This document shows, piece after piece, positions 22,569-32,273 of a DNA stretch of 64,000 nucleotides. The DNA is from Pseudomonadota bacterium (GTDB lineage Bacteria; Myxococcota; Myxococcia; Myxococcales; Myxococcaceae), in contig JAFAFL010000109.1 in NCBI GenBank assembly GCA_023423535.1, positions 1-64,000 of the forward strand. The letters are read 5' to 3'. Within the stretch, counting starts at the first letter, position 1. Each line of letters begins with the position of its first letter. Under the pieces are notes generated by a model. That model was not told where the DNA came from. It made no database searches and was given only the letters and a program-made list of their open reading frames with translations. A program made the translations under genes and the position numbers.

Positions 22569-24825
22569 CGTTCGGCGGCCGCGCGGCGCGGGTGATGGCC
22601 TCCACCACGCGCTCCGGGGTGATGACCTCCGGCAAGAGCTCCGGCGGCGCGTCGCGGCGGTGCGGACTGTAGACGAGATACACCGGCACGCCCGCGCGTC
22701 CGAGCTCCGCGAGCTTCCTGCCGATGCGCGCATCGCGTCGCGTCCAGTCCGCCACGAAGAGCGCAACGTTCTGCTGCGCGAAGGCATCGCGGACCGCGTC
22801 GGTGGCGAGCACCGTGCGCTCGTTGAACTTGCAGGTGATGCACCAGTCGGCGGTGAAGTCCACGAACACCGGCCGGCCCTCGGCCAGCGCGCGGGTGACG
22901 GCCTCTTCGCTCCACGGTTCGGCCCCGTGTGCGGACTGCGAGACGCGCGTGGTGCCGTCGCCTTCCGCCGGGCCCTCGAAGCGCAGCGTGAACAGGCCCG
23001 CACCAACCGCCAGCAGCGCGAGGACGACAGACGAACCCACGCGCACGCCGCGTCGGCCTGCGCCCTGGAAGAGGCCGAAGAGCCAGGTCAAAAGGCCCAC
23101 CGCCACGAGAAACACCAGCAGCCGCGCCATGCCGTCCACGCCGGCGAGGCCGCCCACCACCCACACCAGCCACACCGCGGTGCCGAGCAGCGCGAAGCCG
23201 AGCGCCGTCTTCACGTGCGCCATCCACGCGCCCGGCTTCGGCAGCCGCTTCGCGAGGCCCGGCACGTACACGAGCAACGCGAATGGCGCCGCCAGCCCGA
23301 GCCCGATGGCGATGAACACCGCGAAGGTCGCCACCGCACCGGCCGCCAGCGCAAAGCCCACCGCGGTGCCCAGCAGCGGCGCGGAGCAGGGCGTGGCGAG
23401 CACCACCGCCAGCACACCTTCACCGAAGGAGCGCGCGGTGCCGTGCGACTCGTCCACCCGCGAGGCCAGTCCGCCTCCCGCACCACCGCCGACGGTGAAG
23501 ACGCCGAAGAGGTTCAGCGCGAAGACCACCAGCACCGCGCACACCGCGGCGACGAACAGCGGCTCCTGGAACTGGAAGCCCCAGCCCACGCCGTGACCTG
23601 CCGCGCGCACCGCCACCACCGCGGCCGCGAGGAGCATCAGCGTGCCCACGATGCCCAGCGTGTACGCGATCGCGTGCGCGGCCTTGCGCCCGCCCTCCTC
23701 CTGCACCACGCGCGAGAAGCCGTACACCTTCAGCGCCAGCACCGGGAACACGCACGGCATCAGGTTGAGGATGACGCCGCCGAGGAACGCGAAGAGCAGC
23801 GCGAGCGGCAGGGCCAACGGGGCCTCGGCACTCTCCGCGGTTCCTGCGTTCGCCTGGGCATTCGGTCCCCCCGCATCGCCCGCGCTCTGTGCGACCGGCG
23901 GCGCGAGGGCTGAGCGCTCGAACTTCGGCATCGGCACGTCGAGCTCGTACGCGCTGTAGCCGGTGGAGGCAGTTCCGAGACGGAGCACACCGCGGAGCCG
24001 CGGGGCCTCGAGCTTCACCTCCGGCGCGGCGCGACCACGCAGCGGAAACACGGCGCGGGCCTCATTGGAATCGGCGCTCGGCCCGGCGATCGAGACGCGC
24101 GCGATGCCCTCCATCACGTCGGGCACGAAGAAGTCCGCCTCCACCTCGGTGCGGCCCACCTTTCCGCTGAGGGTCAGCGTGCCGGCGAAGTCCTCGCCCG
24201 CGCGCAGCGGTCCGGCCAACGCGACATCTGCGTTCAGCCCGGCCTCTTCGAGCGGCCTCGGTACGCGCGCGGCGGCGGCATCGAAGAGCACCTGCGCCTC
24301 CGCGTCGGGCACGGTCTTCGCGCCCACGGTCAGAGGCCTCGTGACGACGATCTCCGCGGGGATGCAGTTGATGTCGCACACCAGCAGATCCGCCGCGGCG
24401 CTGATGCCCAGCGTGCCCTTCGCGTCCGGCCGCACGCGCGCCTCGGCGAAGAGGAGCACTTCGTCCGCGTAGCCGTAGGTGACGATGAAGCCGTCGTCGG
24501 TGCGGAAGGTGGCAGGGAAGGGCCACTGCAGCGGGCCCACGTCGATGCGGTCCGCGTCCCAGGAGAGCTCGGTGCCGAGACCGGACTCGCCGGGGTTGCG
24601 CCAGTAGAGGTGCCAGCGCGGGTCGAGCCGGAAGCGCACGCCCACGCGGAAGGTGTCGCCCGGCTTCACCTCGCGCACGTCCAGGAGGAGCGTGCCCTCG
24701 ATGCGGAACTTGCCGCCGTCGTCGGCGCCCCAACCGGTGGCGGAGGGAGGAAGCGTCTCGGCCCGCGCCGCGCCCGCCCCGAGCAGGAGCACCACCGCTA
24801 GAAGAACGAAGAGCGGACCGCGCAT
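22558..24825 (-). CDS. dsbD: Thiol:disulfide interchange protein DsbD family
   Basis: 755 residues. DsbD carries electrons from cytoplasmic thioredoxin across the membrane to periplasmic thiol proteins, including those for cytochrome c assembly. Signal peptide at 1-22; an N-terminal beta domain (~25-300) with a CDINC cysteine pair, as in the ScsB-like/DsbD-N group; a polytopic part of about eight helices (~310-600) with the two key cysteines in LMPCVFPVL and ATPCSAPLL; and a C-terminal thioredoxin domain with WCITCK at ~661-666. The ATG at 24825 is chosen for the signal peptide. Likely first gene of the run into nrfHA; divergent from the next gene with 60 bases between. Confidence 0.9.
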   Translation of the reverse strand: MRGPLFVLLAVVLLLGAGAARAETLPPSATGWGADDGGKFRIEGTLLLDVREVKPGDTFRVGVRFRLDPRWHLYWRNPGESGLGTELSWDADRIDVGPLQWPFPATFRTDDGFIVTYGYADEVLLFAEARVRPDAKGTLGISAAADLLVCDINCIPAEIVVTRPLTVGAKTVPDAEAQVLFDAAAARVPRPLEEAGLNADVALAGPLRAGEDFAGTLTLSGKVGRTEVEADFFVPDVMEGIARVSIAGPSADSNEARAVFPLRGRAAPEVKLEAPRLRGVLRLGTASTGYSAYELDVPMPKFERSALAPPVAQSAGDAGGPNAQANAGTAESAEAPLALPLALLFAFLGGVILNLMPCVFPVLALKVYGFSRVVQEEGGRKAAHAIAYTLGIVGTLMLLAAAVVAVRAAGHGVGWGFQFQEPLFVAAVCAVLVVFALNLFGVFTVGGGAGGGLASRVDESHGTARSFGEGVLAVVLATPCSAPLLGTAVGFALAAGAVATFAVFIAIGLGLAAPFALLVYVPGLAKRLPKPGAWMAHVKTALGFALLGTAVWLVWVVGGLAGVDGMARLLVFLVAVGLLTWLFGLFQGAGRRGVRVGSSVVLALLAVGAGLFTLRFEGPAEGDGTTRVSQSAHGAEPWSEEAVTRALAEGRPVFVDFTADWCITCKFNERTVLATDAVRDAFAQQNVALFVADWTRRDARIGRKLAELGRAGVPVYLVYSPHRRDAPPELLPEVITPERVVEAITRAARPPNGPT

Positions 24826-24885
24826 TCGTTGCGGCTCTAATCGTCCCTCTGCGACCACGCGACCCGAAAAACGCACCATGTCCAG

Positions 24886-27423
24886 GTGAGTGACCGTCGA
24901 GGGCCCCCGGTTTCGAAAGCCGCTACGCTCCCGGCCGTGAGGCTCCCCATCTGGCGCGCCGTGAGCTGGGCAGCGGGACTCGCGCTCCTCGCGGTCGTGG
25001 TCCTCCTCTGGCGCCCGGTCGGCCGCCCGCCGAGCGACATGCCATCCGTGAACGCCTCCGAGCCTCCGCGCAGTGAGCCGCGCGGACTCGACGAACGCCT
25101 GAAGACGCTGGAGGCCTGGCGAGCCTCCGGAGGCAACACCCAGCAGGCCCCGGCCCGAACGCAGCGCCTCCGCGGAAGGGTGATCGATCAAGCGAAGAGG
25201 GCCGTCCCGTTCGCGCGTGTGCAGGCGTTCATCTCCCCTGCGGAACTTCACGACGCGGAGGTGTCCTGTGGATGTACGGAAGGGTGCGCGCAGACGCTCC
25301 TCACCTGTGGCTGCACGCACGCGGCGCTGCGGCTGACCGGGCTGCTCTCCTACCCGACGAGTGAGACCGAAGACGACCTGCTCCCCATCGTCGTGTCGGA
25401 AGGCGTGGCGAACGAAGAGGGCCACTTCGAGCTCGCGGTGCCCGAAGGGATGGCGGTCGGGCTGTCTGCCGCGTTCGAGGGCCGCGAGGGCATCGATGCC
25501 GAACGACCGACCACTGTCGGCGAGCGGGTGGTGATCATCGACGCCACCGAAGCGCTGCGTGGAAGGGTGTTCGACGAGAACGGCGCGGTCGTGCCCGGCG
25601 CGCGGGTGACGGTGCTGCTTCCTCGCGCGGGCCGCACCTTCACGTTGAGGGCGGATGCGGAGGGCCGCTTCGAACGCGCCGGTCTCCCCACCGGACCTGT
25701 GTTGCTCGTCGCGCGCGCGGAAGGGTTCGTTCCCATCGCGGAGGAGGTCGTTCTCTCGCCGGATCCTTCGCCTCCACACCCGCTGGTGCTCTCACCGCCG
25801 CGAACGATCACCGGCATGGTGGAGCGAGACGGGGTCGGCGTCGCGGACGTGGAGGTGACGCTCGAGAGCGACCACCTGCTGCAGCGCACGCGCACCGACA
25901 AAGCGGGACGCTTCCTCTTCGGCGGGCTCGCGCAGGGAGGCTTCGGACTTCAGGCACGGTCGGAGGGGCTGGTGGCGCGGACGGACGTCACCCTGCACGG
26001 CCCGTTGGAGGAGTCGGTGGTGTTGAGCCTCGGCGTCCCGGCGGTCATCGAAGGCACCGTGCGCGACGAACGCGGCGAGCCACTGGCGGGAGCACACGTC
26101 GCGCTGGTGCCCATGAACCGGGGCTGGTGGGACGACGAGCCTTCGCTGCAGCTGCTCACGGCGGCGGATGGCACGTGGCGCGCGGAGCTGGGGATGACCG
26201 GCCCGGTGCGAGTGCTCGCCGGCAAGGAGGGCTACCTCGGCGTGGACGAGCAGGTGGACGTCGAGCGCGGGGAGCGCACGCGGGCCGAGCTCCAGCTGCA
26301 TCTCGGCGCCGCCATCCGCGCGCTGGTGGTGGATGAAGCGGGCAGCCCCGTCCCCAACGCTTACGTGAACGTCATCGCGGACGTCGAGACGATCGAGGCG
26401 GAAGCGGGGCCGGAGGGCTTCCACGGACACGTGCCCAGCGCCTCGGCGCGCTCCGGAGAGGACGGCACCGTCGAGCTGGTGGGGCTCTTCCCGAAGACCG
26501 CGTACCTCGCCTCGATCAGCGCCGAAGGGTTCGTCTCGCTCGATCATCAGAAGGTGCGCGCGGGCGCCGAGGGCGAGCGGTGGCAGCTCTCGCGCGGGGC
26601 TTCGATTCGGGGACGGGTGCTCGACGCCGAGGGACATCCGGTGGCGGGCGCTCTGTTGCTGGCGGGGCTCGATCCGGCAGACCCACAGCCGCGACGCCGT
26701 GGAGAGGCCTCGACCGCAGGCCGCTCGGGTGCTGATGGCCGGTTTCACCTCTCCGGACTCCGCGAGGGCCTCCACAACCTCCACGCAGAGCGGCCGGTGA
26801 GCGACGACAGCGTGCACCCGGGGCCGAGCGTCAGCGCGAAGGTGCAGGTCCTCGCCGCAGGAACGAAGGAGGTGGTGCTTCGCTTCGGAGCCGGCCACCG
26901 CCTCACCGGCCGCGTGGTGGACGAAGGCGGTCGCGCCGCACCGGGCTTCGATGTGGTGCTCGTCCGCGACCCGCTGCCGGAGGAGGGGTTCGAGACCGGG
27001 ATGCACGTCTCCACCGATCCGGCCGGGCTCTTCACCTTCGAGAACCTGCCGGCAGGAGACTTCGAGCTCAACGCCAGCCGCGGCAGCTTCGAGAGCTCGG
27101 AGCGGCTCCGGCTTCGCGCGCCGCAGCAGGCGCCGATCACGCTCGTCCCCCGGCGCGCCGGCCGCATCGTCGGACGCGTGGTGGACGAAGGCGGCCGGCC
27201 GCTGACGCTCTTCAGCGTGGCGGGCACTGTCTTCCGAGATGCCGACGGCCGCTTCGAGCTGGAGCTCGCCGATGACGGTCCGCGGACGCTCGAGCTCCTC
27301 GTGCCGGAACACAAGGGCCGGTCCATCGAAGTGAACGTGACGCGTGATCAGGTGAGCGACGTGGGCGTGGTGCGACTCGAGCGAACCTCGCGGCTCAGCC
27401 CCCGCGCGGAAGACGAACCGTGA
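24886..27423 (+). CDS. Carboxypeptidase-regulatory-like repeat protein
   Basis: 845 residues with GTG start. One N-terminal membrane helix (~24-42, AVSWAAGLALLAVVVLLW) anchors a long extracytoplasmic chain of about seven or eight carboxypeptidase-regulatory-like beta sandwich repeats. Each opens with a G-R/T-V-x-D-E/A-x-G pattern (RGRVIDQAKRAVPFARV, RGRVFDENGAVVPGARV, EGTVRDERGEPLAGAHV, RGRVLDAEGHPVAGALL, TGRVVDEGGRAAPGFDV, VGRVVDEGGRPLTLFSV). The first repeat carries a cysteine-rich insert (SCGCTEGCAQTLLTCGC). A structural or adhesive envelope role is likely; no catalytic motif. Its 3' end overlaps the convergent histidine kinase gene by 29 bases. Confidence 0.82.
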   Translation: MSDRRGPPVSKAATLPAVRLPIWRAVSWAAGLALLAVVVLLWRPVGRPPSDMPSVNASEPPRSEPRGLDERLKTLEAWRASGGNTQQAPARTQRLRGRVIDQAKRAVPFARVQAFISPAELHDAEVSCGCTEGCAQTLLTCGCTHAALRLTGLLSYPTSETEDDLLPIVVSEGVANEEGHFELAVPEGMAVGLSAAFEGREGIDAERPTTVGERVVIIDATEALRGRVFDENGAVVPGARVTVLLPRAGRTFTLRADAEGRFERAGLPTGPVLLVARAEGFVPIAEEVVLSPDPSPPHPLVLSPPRTITGMVERDGVGVADVEVTLESDHLLQRTRTDKAGRFLFGGLAQGGFGLQARSEGLVARTDVTLHGPLEESVVLSLGVPAVIEGTVRDERGEPLAGAHVALVPMNRGWWDDEPSLQLLTAADGTWRAELGMTGPVRVLAGKEGYLGVDEQVDVERGERTRAELQLHLGAAIRALVVDEAGSPVPNAYVNVIADVETIEAEAGPEGFHGHVPSASARSGEDGTVELVGLFPKTAYLASISAEGFVSLDHQKVRAGAEGERWQLSRGASIRGRVLDAEGHPVAGALLLAGLDPADPQPRRRGEASTAGRSGADGRFHLSGLREGLHNLHAERPVSDDSVHPGPSVSAKVQVLAAGTKEVVLRFGAGHRLTGRVVDEGGRAAPGFDVVLVRDPLPEEGFETGMHVSTDPAGLFTFENLPAGDFELNASRGSFESSERLRLRAPQQAPITLVPRRAGRIVGRVVDEGGRPLTLFSVAGTVFRDADGRFELELADDGPRTLELLVPEHKGRSIEVNVTRDQVSDVGVVRLERTSRLSPRAEDEP

Positions 27424-29701
27424 AGGTGGTGCCCTCCTCCGGCAGCGAGCGCAGCGTCACGCTCCCGCCGTGCGCCTTCACCAGCTGATCCACGATGCTC
27501 AGCCCGAGTCCCATGGAGATCTTCACCGTCTCCGCGGTCTGCGGTCCGCGGGTGAACGGGGCGAACATGCGCGCCTGCAGCTCGGGTGGGATGGCGGGCC
27601 CGCGGTTGTGCACCGACAAGACCAGCCAGCCGTCCTCCGCGCCGGTGGTGACGGTGACCGGCGCGCCCCGCTCGCCGTACTTGAACGCGTTCTCCATCAG
27701 GTTCGCGAGCACCTGGTAGAGCCGGTCCGGATCGCCCTGGCCCACCGCCGGTCCCCCCGCGAGCGCCACCTTCCGCGCCGGATCCGCGGACTGCAGCTCC
27801 TCCGCCACTCCCCGCGCGATCTCCTGGAGATCCACCTCGCGCCGTTCGATGGGGATGGGCACGCCGAGCCTCGAGCGGGTGAAGTCGAGCATCAGCCGCA
27901 CGACCTGCTCCACCCGCCGCGCGCTGCGCTCGATGCGTTCCGCCGCGCGGCGCAGGTTCGGCTCCAACGGCTGGCGCTTGAGGGCCTGCGCGCTCATCAG
28001 CAGCGCCGCCAGCGGACTGCGCACGTCGTGGCTGACGATGCTGACCATCTGCTCCTGCACGCCCGCCAGCCGCTCGCGCTCGCGCTCCACCCCGCGCAGC
28101 TCCGACACGTCGGACGAGATGCCGCAGATGGCGTAGAGCTCTCCCTCCAGGGTCCGCAGCGGGAACTTCACCGAGAGGAACTGCCGTTCGCCGTTGCGCT
28201 CCTCGAACGTCTGCGGCTGGCCGGTCTCGAGGACCTGCCGGTCGTGCGCGAGCCAGGGCGCAACGTCGCTCGCCGGCAGCAGCTCGTCGTCGCGCTTCCC
28301 GAGGATCTCCTCGCGCGGCCGTCCGTAGATCTTCGCGGTCGCGCGGTTGACGAAGACGAAGCGGCCCTCGAGGTCCTTCACGAAGACGACCGACGGCGCC
28401 GCATCGAGGATCGCCTGCAGCCGGGCCTCGCTCTCCCCCAGCGCCACCTGTGCCGCGCGCTCCGAGGTCACGTCCCGCATCGCGCCCACCATGCGGGTGG
28501 CGATCCCCGTCTGGGGATCCCGCACCACGAAGCCGCGATCCACCACGTCCGCGTACGTCCCGTCGAAGCGGCGAAAGCGATAGGCCGCCTCCCAGTGCTC
28601 TCCCTCCGGCGAGTCGATCACCGCCTGGATCGTTTCCACCACCCGCGCGCGGTCGTCCGGATGCACGTGATCCTTCCACCACGCCGAGGTCGTCAGCGTC
28701 TCCTCCGCGGGGTGCCCGAACAGCCCGTGCACGCCCAGGGTCCAGCGCACCTCGTGGTTGCCGAGGTCCCAGTCCCAGATCGCGTCCCGGGTGGCGCGCG
28801 AGGCGAGCATGTAGCGCTCCTCACTCCGCTGCAGCGCGGCACCGGTCTCCCGGCGGACCGTGATGTCCTTGAAGAGCAGCGCGACCCGGCGCAGGGACGG
28901 ATCGTCGATGCGGAAGGCCGAGACCTCGAACCACCGGTGCATCGCCGGTGCGTGATTTTCGAAGCGGGCTGGCTCGCCGGTCATTGCCACCCGGCCGTAG
29001 AGGCGGAACCACGACTCGTCGAGGTTCGGGACGAGCTCACGCACCCGGCGGCCCACCGCGTTCTTCAATCCGGTATGCGCCTCAAAGGCGGTGTTGGTCT
29101 CGAGGAACCGGTAGTCCACCGGCTCACCCGCTTCGTCGAAGATCATCTCCAGCGTGCAGTAGCCGTCCTCCAGCGACTCGAAGAGCCGGCGGTAGCGCTC
29201 TTCCGATGCGCGCCGGGCCTCCTCCGCGGCGACGCGCCGCAGCTCCGCCCGGTGGGCCTCCGTCACGTCGTGGCCCTGCACGAGGATCCCGTTCACCCTG
29301 CCGGAGTCGTCGCGGATCGGCTGATAGACGAAGTCCACCCACGCCTCTTCGAAGGGCGCGCCGGGCGAGTGCTGGAAGAGGACGCGCGCGCCGCGGCCCA
29401 CGTAGGGCTCGCCGGTGCGCACCACCTGATCCATGAGGCTGAAGAAGCCCTGTTCGCCGAGCTCCGGCATCGTCTCGCGCAGCGACCTGCCGATCACCGG
29501 CCGGTGCCCGACGATCTGGTGGAAGGCGTCGTTCGCCAGCTCCACCACGCGCTCCGGCTCGCGGAGAAAGCAGAGGAACCCGGGCGACTGCTCGAAGAGC
29601 GCGATGAGCCGGCGGCGCTCGGCCGAGTCGGAGCCTTCCGCTTCGCCGCCGCCGTTTCGAGGTGTGGTCAGGTCTCCCTCCGAGACGAAAGCCCCTCTCA
29701 T
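27395..29701 (-). CDS. Multi-PAS sensor histidine kinase
   Basis: 768 residues, no transmembrane segment. Four PAS domains in series (about 30-155, 165-290, 300-420 and 425-545), the third with the PAC-like ending AAYRFRRFDGTYADVVDRG. HisKA has the phospho-accepting histidine in SIVSHDVRSPLAALL. The HATPase_c domain has N-box LANLMENAFKYGERG, then FAPFTRG and GLGLSIVDQLVKAHGG. No receiver domain is fused and no response regulator is adjacent. It sits 57 bases after the HAD gene on the same strand. Confidence 0.92.
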   Translation of the reverse strand: MRGAFVSEGDLTTPRNGGGEAEGSDSAERRRLIALFEQSPGFLCFLREPERVVELANDAFHQIVGHRPVIGRSLRETMPELGEQGFFSLMDQVVRTGEPYVGRGARVLFQHSPGAPFEEAWVDFVYQPIRDDSGRVNGILVQGHDVTEAHRAELRRVAAEEARRASEERYRRLFESLEDGYCTLEMIFDEAGEPVDYRFLETNTAFEAHTGLKNAVGRRVRELVPNLDESWFRLYGRVAMTGEPARFENHAPAMHRWFEVSAFRIDDPSLRRVALLFKDITVRRETGAALQRSEERYMLASRATRDAIWDWDLGNHEVRWTLGVHGLFGHPAEETLTTSAWWKDHVHPDDRARVVETIQAVIDSPEGEHWEAAYRFRRFDGTYADVVDRGFVVRDPQTGIATRMVGAMRDVTSERAAQVALGESEARLQAILDAAPSVVFVKDLEGRFVFVNRATAKIYGRPREEILGKRDDELLPASDVAPWLAHDRQVLETGQPQTFEERNGERQFLSVKFPLRTLEGELYAICGISSDVSELRGVERERERLAGVQEQMVSIVSHDVRSPLAALLMSAQALKRQPLEPNLRRAAERIERSARRVEQVVRLMLDFTRSRLGVPIPIERREVDLQEIARGVAEELQSADPARKVALAGGPAVGQGDPDRLYQVLANLMENAFKYGERGAPVTVTTGAEDGWLVLSVHNRGPAIPPELQARMFAPFTRGPQTAETVKISMGLGLSIVDQLVKAHGGSVTLRSLPEEGTTFTVRLPRGG

Positions 29702-29758
29702 ATCCGCGCCGCGGCAGCGGAAGGAGGGCCGAAGGAAGGATCTGTCAGACGATGACGA

Positions 29759-30634
29759 CTACGCGGCGAGCACGAGCCCGAGCCGTTCGGTGAGGCCGCG
29801 CAGCGTGTCGCTGACGGTTCCCTCGAGCAACTCGCGCACGGTGCGCTTGTCCAGCTCCGCGGTCTGCGGCCGGTTCACCAGGTGCACCTGCATCCCCAGC
29901 TTCGCCGGCAGGAGCAGGTCGAGCTCCCAGATGTCGCCGCACACCACGGTCTCGTGCGGAGCGCACCGGGTGACCTTCGCGATCTCCTCCAGCCGCGCGA
30001 GGTAGTGCGGACGCCGCGGGTAGATCGGCCGCGCCAGCCCGTCGATGTACTGCTCGGACTCGACCCTCTCGGGACCGGCCCAGGGCTCGCTTCCGGAGAC
30101 GACCTCGTACTTGCGCGCGTCGCCGATGACGGTGAGCTGCGGGAGCAGCGAGGGCACCACGCTCTGCAGCTTGAAGCGCACCTTCTCCGCGTTGGAGTTC
30201 GTCACCACGAACACGGGTAGCCCCGAGCCGACGATGGCGCGCAGGATCTCCGGCGCCTCCTCGCGGAAGATGCCGCGCGGGTCCATGGCCGCGTAGCTCG
30301 TCTGGAAAAGCCGGTCGAGCAGCGCCAGCCGCGCGTCGCCGTCCTCGTACATGCCCATCCGCGAGAGCAGCTCGGTCGTCACCACCCGGCACTTGATCAT
30401 CGGGTCCGCGTAGGCCGGCGCGACGATGCGCCCTTCGCGATCGGTCCAGCCGTACTGGGTCACCGCCGCGTCCACGAAGCGCTCCGCGGCGCTCCAGCGC
30501 TCACTCAGTTCGAGGTCCGTCAGCTCCAGATCGCGCGCGAGCTCGGCGCGGTAGGTCGCCACGAAGGGGACGCACTCCTCGTCGACGCGGGTGAGCGTGC
30601 CATCGAAGTCGAAGATGACGCAGCGGATCGGCAT
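29759..30634 (-). CDS. HAD-superfamily hydrolase
   Basis: 291 residues from the ATG at 30634, which places the catalytic motif at the N-terminus as usual. Motif I is VIFDFDGTLT (nucleophile and acid/base Asp), motif II is VFVVTNSN, and motif IV is probably VVCGDIWELDLLLPAKLGM. A helical cap of ~100 residues lies between motifs I and II. Substrate unknown; a small phosphate ester is typical. A longer reading to 30700 is possible but adds residues with no family match. Between the CNNM/CorC gene and the PAS kinase, same strand. Confidence 0.82.
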   Translation of the reverse strand: MPIRCVIFDFDGTLTRVDEECVPFVATYRAELARDLELTDLELSERWSAAERFVDAAVTQYGWTDREGRIVAPAYADPMIKCRVVTTELLSRMGMYEDGDARLALLDRLFQTSYAAMDPRGIFREEAPEILRAIVGSGLPVFVVTNSNAEKVRFKLQSVVPSLLPQLTVIGDARKYEVVSGSEPWAGPERVESEQYIDGLARPIYPRRPHYLARLEEIAKVTRCAPHETVVCGDIWELDLLLPAKLGMQVHLVNRPQTAELDKRTVRELLEGTVSDTLRGLTERLGLVLAA

Positions 30635-30763
30635 GTCGGACGGCTCCCGGCGAAGCGGCGAAGGTGCAGCAAGAAAGTGCGGCGCATCATCCAATCGCAC
30701 GGCGGGTGGAGCAACCCAAGCCGGAGCGCGCCTGATCGGTTGGTTGGTCTGCCCGGCTCGAAC

Positions 30764-32131
30764 TCAGTTGGGCCGGCCGCTCCCACCGCTCACGGTGGCG
30801 GAGGTCGCGGTGAGCTGCGGCGTCGTACCGGGCTGTGCGGCTGCACCGCGCGGCTTCATCACCTTCACCCGGTCGAGCCTCGCGCCGTCCTTCGAGTGCA
30901 CGACGAACTGCCAGCCCTTGTAGACGAAGCGATCCCCCACCTCCGGGATCGCGCCGGCCAGCGAGTTGAGGAACCCGCCGAGGGTCTCGTACTCGCCCTC
31001 GGGGATCGGCAGCGCGAAGGTCTTGGCGAACTCGCTGATCTCCACCGCGGCGTCCACCAGCCACGAGCCGTCCGGCTGCTTCTCGTACTCGCGCTCGGTG
31101 ACGGTGAACTCGTCGCCGATGTCGCCGACGATCTCGCGGAGGATGTCCTCCAGCGTGACGACGCCCTCGAAGCCGCCGTACTCGTCCACCACCACCGCCA
31201 TGTGGATGCGCTGCTGCTGCATCTCGCGGAGCAGGTCGCCGATGGGCTTCACCCACGGCACGAACGAGGCGGGCCGGATGATGTCGTGCAGCACGATCAG
31301 CTCCGGATGCTGCAGCAGCGGGATGAGGTCGCGCGTGTGGAGGATGCCCACCACGTGGTCCGGCTCGTCACGGTACACCGGCAGCCGCGAGTGGCTCTCC
31401 TCCGCGAGGATGCGGAGGATCTCCTCCGGCGAGGTGCTGATGTCGATGCTCACCACGTCCGGGCGCGGCACCATCACGTCCACGCAGCGCTTGTCGCTGA
31501 GCTCGAAGATGGAGCGGATGAGGGCTGGCGCGCTCTTGTCCACCTCGTTCAGCGCGGCCTGCGCCTCGAGCAGCTTCTCCAGCTCCTCCAGCGGCGGCGG
31601 CGGGCTCTCGAAGCGCACCTTTCCGCCGAACGGGCGCACCACGAGGTTCAGCAGGCCCACCACGAGCTTCATCGGCGGATAGAAGACGCCGACCAGCAGC
31701 GAGATGATCCACGACAGGCGCAGCGCCCAGCGCTCCGGATGCGCGGAGGCGACGGCGCGGGCGCTCACGTCGAACAGCGAGGCGAGCAGGCCCACGAGCA
31801 GCACACCGAGCAGCGGCGGCCCGAGCTCCACCGCGAACGGCAGCTTGCCCAGTCCCTCAAGGTGCAGCATCCGCGGCGGCGCCACGGCACCGATGCCCGC
31901 GGCGAGGAAGCCGGAGATGACCATGCCCACGCGGATGGACGCCGCGGTCGCCTCCCGGTCGGTCTTGTGCTTGAGGACTCGGCCGCCCGAACGCGGAGCC
32001 TGTTGGGAGAGCTCCTTCGCACGCAGGTCGCTCGTCCCGTACAGCGCGGATTCGGCAGCAGCAATCAGGGCGCGCGCGAAGAGGGACGTCACGCACGCCA
32101 GCCATAGGGCCCAGGGGGGCATTGGTCCCAT
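30764..32131 (-). CDS. CNNM/CorC-family (hemolysin-like) membrane protein with CBS pair
   Basis: 455 residues. An N-terminal DUF21/CNNM membrane domain (about 5-165, three to four helices) is followed by a CBS pair (~215-335) and the C-terminal CorC_HlyC domain (~345-425). Markers: the start of the CBS part in VDVMVPRPDVVSIDI, SRLPVYRDEPDHVVGILHTR and VVVDEYGGFEGVVTLEDIL, all classic for the family, and the FAD-like CorC fold in YETLGGFLNSLAGAIPEVGD. Family members act in Mg2+/Co2+ efflux or membrane integrity. Divergent from purS with about 140 bases between starts. Confidence 0.88.
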   Translation of the reverse strand: MGPMPPWALWLACVTSLFARALIAAAESALYGTSDLRAKELSQQAPRSGGRVLKHKTDREATAASIRVGMVISGFLAAGIGAVAPPRMLHLEGLGKLPFAVELGPPLLGVLLVGLLASLFDVSARAVASAHPERWALRLSWIISLLVGVFYPPMKLVVGLLNLVVRPFGGKVRFESPPPPLEELEKLLEAQAALNEVDKSAPALIRSIFELSDKRCVDVMVPRPDVVSIDISTSPEEILRILAEESHSRLPVYRDEPDHVVGILHTRDLIPLLQHPELIVLHDIIRPASFVPWVKPIGDLLREMQQQRIHMAVVVDEYGGFEGVVTLEDILREIVGDIGDEFTVTEREYEKQPDGSWLVDAAVEISEFAKTFALPIPEGEYETLGGFLNSLAGAIPEVGDRFVYKGWQFVVHSKDGARLDRVKVMKPRGAAAQPGTTPQLTATSATVSGGSGRPN

Positions 32132-32262
32132 CTACATAACCCGCCCCGACCGATCCGACCAGCGGATGTCCGGCGCGCGGTGGGAGGGTGTGGGAGGCAG
32201 TTGCCGCTTGGCGGACGTGGGGGAAGTGTTATGGGGGCCGCGCTTCCAGCAGCCCACCCACC

Positions 32263-32270
32263 GGAGGAGA
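32263..32270 (+). promoter_or_regulatory. Strong ribosome-binding site deciding the purS start
   Basis: GGAGGAGA lies three bases before a GTG at 32274. This near-perfect anti-16S match fixes the purS start at the GTG even though an open frame runs further upstream, and gives a 79-residue product, the usual PurS size. Confidence 0.8.
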
Positions 32271-32273
32271 AAC

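Noticed and set aside
27470..29755. 761-codon plus-strand frame
   Set aside because: Shadow of the PAS histidine kinase; His/Arg-rich low complexity.
32201..32232. TTGCCG and TGTTAT as a promoter for purS
   Set aside because: Spacer of 20 bases and a weak -35; not enough to call.
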